From contig NZ_PZJU01000060.1 of NCBI RefSeq assembly GCF_003206715.1, positions 1 to 34,133 of the forward strand: DNA of 34,133 bases. Direction: 5' to 3'. Origin of the DNA: Salinicola peritrichatus. Its GTDB lineage: Bacteria; Pseudomonadota; Gammaproteobacteria; Pseudomonadales; Halomonadaceae. Within the stretch, counting starts at the first letter, position 1, and each line of letters opens with the position of its first letter. Below are positions 32,426-34,133 of the stretch, piece by piece. The translations under genes were made by a program, and so were the position numbers. A model generated the notes under the pieces. The model was not told where the DNA came from. It searched no databases and saw only the letters and a list, made by a program, of their open reading frames with translations.

Positions 32426-32632
32426 GTAGCCTCCTATGCTTGGAACGACATCGCTACCGATTGTGTCAATCCGTTGCGGTGTTTCTTCGTCACCGAACTC
32501 GTAATTCATCGAGCCGAGCGAGCAATGCGCGCCTCCCGAATCGCTTTGAACATTCTCGACGCCCACACTCAGCATAGACGGGTTCCTCTCCCCATGCCGG
32601 ATCTCCCATGCCGGATTTCGGGTCGTGGAGCA
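32426..32632. other. Intergenic region with tandem 14-base repeat
   Basis: No gene was seen here. It contains a tandem direct repeat of the 14-base unit CCCATGCCGGATCT, with the second copy ending TT, at 32591-32618. The promoter of the Pmp3 gene should lie near 32430-32480, but no good box was identified. Confidence 0.5.
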
Positions 32633-32887
32633 CTAGCCTTTTCCGGCGTTTCCGTCGTCCTCACCCGACCGCGATCGGCGCGTCTTGGCACGAATCGATT
32701 GAGAATCGGCCGCTAATTCCTCGTGATAGCGTTCCCAATCCTCCCAGTCGTGGGGCGTACCGCTACGCGGGCCATGCTCGGCGGCTTCACGAGCGCGCGC
32801 CCAGGCTTTCTCTTCCAGCGTCTGAGGTTTGTCCTCCTCCTTGTCGAGGGGGATGCCTTGCTTGGCGAGATAGTCGCGAGCATTCAT
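32633..32887 (-). CDS. Small hypothetical hydrophilic protein
   Basis: This protein of 84 residues is rich in charge (Glu, Asp, Lys, Arg) and probably largely helical. It begins MNARDYLAKQGIPLDKEED and has a central WARAREAAEHGPRSGTPHDW. I do not recognise the family. The start at 32887 has GGGAG nine bases upstream. The alternative at 32893 has it only three bases away. The strong ribosome binding site and the even codon use support a real gene. It lies among small stress-related genes. Confidence 0.65.
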   Translation of the reverse strand: MNARDYLAKQGIPLDKEEDKPQTLEEKAWARAREAAEHGPRSGTPHDWEDWERYHEELAADSQSIRAKTRRSRSGEDDGNAGKG

Positions 32888-32975
32888 ATTCATTCTCTCC
32901 CTGCCGGTATTTACCGGCGCAAGGTTGCCTTCTCTTTACCTCTACATTTGCTTAGCTATGCGTCTTTACCGCATA

Positions 32976-32991
32976 CTGTATGCATAGACAG
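32976..32991 (+). promoter_or_regulatory. LexA (SOS) box upstream of the DUF1654-like gene
   Basis: CTGTATGCATAGACAG has the required CTGT and ACAG ends with an 8-base AT-rich centre. It is preceded by TA, as in the gammaproteobacterial consensus, and its downstream flank is CA, where the consensus has TA. It lies 18 bases before the start codon at 33010. A possible -35 box, TTGCTT (32948-32953), and -10 box, CATACT (32972-32977), overlap the site, so a bound repressor would block transcription. A second palindrome, GCATACtGTATGC (32971-32983), overlaps it. Confidence 0.72.
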
Positions 32992-33009
32992 CATATCGAG
33001 GAACTTCAC

Positions 33010-33252
33010 ATGGTACTCTCGTTCCCGACGCCCTACGAGCGCCTCGCCCGACGTGTCGCCAACGCCGTTGCCTCCGCGGGTAACCGGCAACGCCGTCAGC
33101 TTGTCGTTATCCGCAATCCTCACGAATCGATAATGGACTGGTCACAGTTGATGGCGCGACTGGAAATCGCAGCGGATATCCGTGTCGTGCAGATCACCGA
33201 CAGCGATGCGCTCCTGAGTTGGCGACACTGGAGTTGGGGAGCGGCGTCTTGA
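33010..33252 (+). CDS. DUF1654-like small protein, probably SOS-regulated
   Basis: This 80-residue cytoplasmic protein begins MVLSFPTPYERLARRVANAV and later has DWSQLMARLEIAADIRVVQI. The pattern recalls DUF1654, a family known mainly from pseudomonads. The match is by eye and not certain. The start at 33010 has GAGGA seven bases upstream and lies just after the LexA box. The longer frame from 32980 would begin inside that box and is rejected. Control by LexA suggests a role in the DNA damage response, for example cell-division control or DNA metabolism. The role is inferred from the box alone. Confidence 0.7.
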   Translation: MVLSFPTPYERLARRVANAVASAGNRQRRQLVVIRNPHESIMDWSQLMARLEIAADIRVVQITDSDALLSWRHWSWGAAS

Positions 33253-33361
33253 GTCCCCGCAAGACTCGGTTTTGCCATTATCGAAGTGGCGAATAAATAT
33301 TCATGGTCGGGCATAGATTCAACTGGTACGAGCGTGTCAGCGCACAGCGACAACCAAGAAT

Positions 33362-33391
33362 GGACAAGCGCCCCGGCCGGGACGCTTGTCC
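33362..33391 (+). terminator. Strong hairpin, probable terminator of the DUF1654-like gene
   Basis: GGACAAGCG and CGCTTGTCC form a 9-bp stem. The interior CCCGGCCGGG is itself palindromic, so the whole structure is very stable. It is followed only by TTGAGATTAA, so the T tract is poor. Confidence 0.6.
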
Positions 33392-33407
33392 TTGAGATTA
33401 AAATAAA

Positions 33408-33459
33408 CTTCACTTCATGCCGAATCGACACCGAGCGTTAACCATTCCATGAAGTGAAG
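33408..33459 (-). terminator. Long-loop inverted repeat downstream of the DUF2795 gene
   Basis: CTTCACTTCATG (33408-33419) and CATGAAGTGAAG (33448-33459) form a perfect 12-bp stem with a 28-base loop. On the minus strand it is followed by TTTATTTTAATC, so it may terminate the DUF2795 transcript. An operator or small mobile repeat would also fit. Confidence 0.5.
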
Positions 33460-33485
33460 CTTATCCAAGCAGAGTAAGAAATCGA

Positions 33486-33692
33486 CTATTCGACGTCGCC
33501 GACGCCTTTAGTCACGTCAGCCATGCTTCCATATTCCTGATCAGGCAACTGACGAATGATTTCCATTACATCATCTTCTGCACCATTCTCCTTGGCTTGC
33601 TTTTCGATATCCGCTCGGCTGGCAGGAAAATCGATACCCTTCAGATGATGAGTAATATTTGCGGGAGATTGCCCTCCGAGACCTCTAGTCAT
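33486..33692 (-). CDS. DUF2795 family protein
   Basis: This 68-residue protein follows the family pattern: RGLGGQSPANITHHLKGIDF, PASRADIEKQAKENGA, then QLPDQEYGSMADV. It is a small acidic helical protein of unknown function, often found with stress-related genes in Gammaproteobacteria and Actinobacteria. AAGGAGGGG lies directly upstream of the ATG and is a very strong ribosome binding site. It is transcribed in the same direction as the KGG protein gene, whose stop lies 44 bases upstream. The two may share one transcript. Confidence 0.9.
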   Translation of the reverse strand: MTRGLGGQSPANITHHLKGIDFPASRADIEKQAKENGAEDDVMEIIRQLPDQEYGSMADVTKGVGDVE

Positions 33693-33736
33693 AACCCCTC
33701 CTTTTCGTGGAATTGCATGACTTTCTTCACCAAGTT

Positions 33737-34024
33737 CTAGGAGCTACGTCCGCCACTATTGCTGTTGTGGCCACCCTTCTTACCAGCTTCGGAAGCTTTT
33801 TCAGGATCGTTGGCGAAGTTGCCCCCGCTATGCTTTCCGCCCTTCCGGCCGGCTTCAGAGGCTCTTTCGGGATCATTGGCGAAATTGCCGCCACTGCTTT
33901 GGCCACCCTTATGACCGATTTCCTCGAAGTGTTCATGGTCATGGCTCTCAGCATTCGCTTTGCCGCCTTTCTGACCAGCCTCTATCACGGACATGCCTTT
34001 ATCGTCTTTGCGCTTATCAGTCAT
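33737..34024 (-). CDS. KGG-repeat stress-induced protein
   Basis: This 95-residue, highly hydrophilic protein has repeated KGG motifs: EAGQKGGKAN, EIGHKGGQSS, EAGRKGGKHS and EAGKKGGHNS. The second and third are joined by the near-identical spacer GGNFANDPE-(R/K)-ASEAG. Proteins of this kind (GsiB-like, stress-induced acidophilic repeat motif) are produced under salt, desiccation or stationary-phase stress and are largely unfolded. The start at 34024 (MTDKRKDDKG) has GGAGGT four to five bases upstream. The open frame runs further upstream without signal. Each repeat unit of about 22 residues can vary in copy number by recombination. Confidence 0.93.
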   Translation of the reverse strand: MTDKRKDDKGMSVIEAGQKGGKANAESHDHEHFEEIGHKGGQSSGGNFANDPERASEAGRKGGKHSGGNFANDPEKASEAGKKGGHNSNSGGRSS

Positions 34025-34133
34025 ACAAACCTCCAGATTACTTAATGACCCTGATAAAAACTTTACTAAGTTGCATAACAAACGGTATGTAATGCATACC
34101 AGCATCATTTGATAGCTAGGCGGTCTCAAGTTC
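34025..34133 (-). promoter_or_regulatory. Upstream region of the KGG gene with a small palindrome
   Basis: On the minus strand a possible -35 box TTGTTA and a T-rich -10 region (TTTTTA) are spaced by 17 bases ahead of the gene. Farther upstream GGTATG and CATACC (34084-34089 and 34095-34100) form an inverted repeat with a 5-base loop. The core GTATGCAT also occurs in the LexA-box region near 32980, which may be chance. Confidence 0.35.

Noticed and set aside
32980-33009. Longer start of the DUF1654-like gene at 32980
   Set aside because: It would begin inside the LexA box and has no ribosome binding site. The ATG at 33010 has GAGGA at a good distance.
33253-33485. tRNA or other structured RNA gene
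   Set aside because: Hairpins occur, but there is no cloverleaf, CCA end or TTCGA-type arm. The structures are better explained as terminators.

Overview
The window is about 34 kb of high-GC DNA. Most coding regions look clearly above 60 percent GC by eye, and the first 460 bases and last 1.5 kb are lower. It most resembles a chromosome segment of a halophilic or halotolerant gammaproteobacterium, probably a member of the Halomonadaceae. This placement is inference. It rests on the gammaproteobacterial housekeeping genes (yajQ, nadK, glpG, a YeaC/DUF1315 gene, a DUF2797 gene, cysE, a DUF1853 gene), the acid-rich periplasmic linker of the quinoprotein, and the small stress-type genes at the right end (Pmp3, DUF1654-like, DUF2795, KGG). 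No rRNA, tRNA or CRISPR array was seen.

Layout. (1) 1-2150: the open C-terminal part of a TorT-like periplasmic binding protein is cut by a complete IS256-family element (about 463-1848). A degraded remnant follows. (2) 2146-11273, minus strand: a six-gene catabolic operon whose composition and order match 2-furoate degradation (hmfA-B-C-D-E), plus a BenE-type permease and an AraC-family regulator. The large Mo subunit carries a C-terminal CoxG/SRPBCC domain. The proposed flow is furoate uptake (BenE), furoyl-CoA synthesis (HmfD), hydroxylation of the ring (HmfABC), and hydrolysis to 2-oxoglutarate (HmfE). (3) 11467-18419: housekeeping and conserved genes, namely yajQ, a GNAT gene divergent from an RLAN/RimK-type ATP-grasp ligase, a DUF2797/DUF1315/glpG run, and a metallophosphatase/nadK pair. 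(4) 18758-27647, plus strand: a small membrane protein and a PQQ-type quinoprotein dehydrogenase ending at a strong terminator. These are followed by a catabolic-looking operon of a DUF3100 permease, an M20 amidohydrolase, a hydroxyisobutyrate-type dehydrogenase, an aldehyde dehydrogenase and an O-methyltransferase, whose substrate is unknown. (5) 27658-32198: a LysR regulator, an IsdG-like monooxygenase, a tail-less serine acetyltransferase, a DUF1853 protein, an EamA exporter and a DUF6314-like protein. (6) 32267-34024: a run of small probable stress genes, one of them behind a near-consensus LexA box.

The best leads for follow-up are the furoate operon with its roughly 20-bp-phased AGACT repeats, the SOS box upstream of the small DUF1654-like gene, the hairpin-rich leader ahead of the quinoprotein unit, the GNAT/ATP-grasp pair, and the amidohydrolase cluster of unknown substrate. 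No database search was possible, so family names come from motif recognition.
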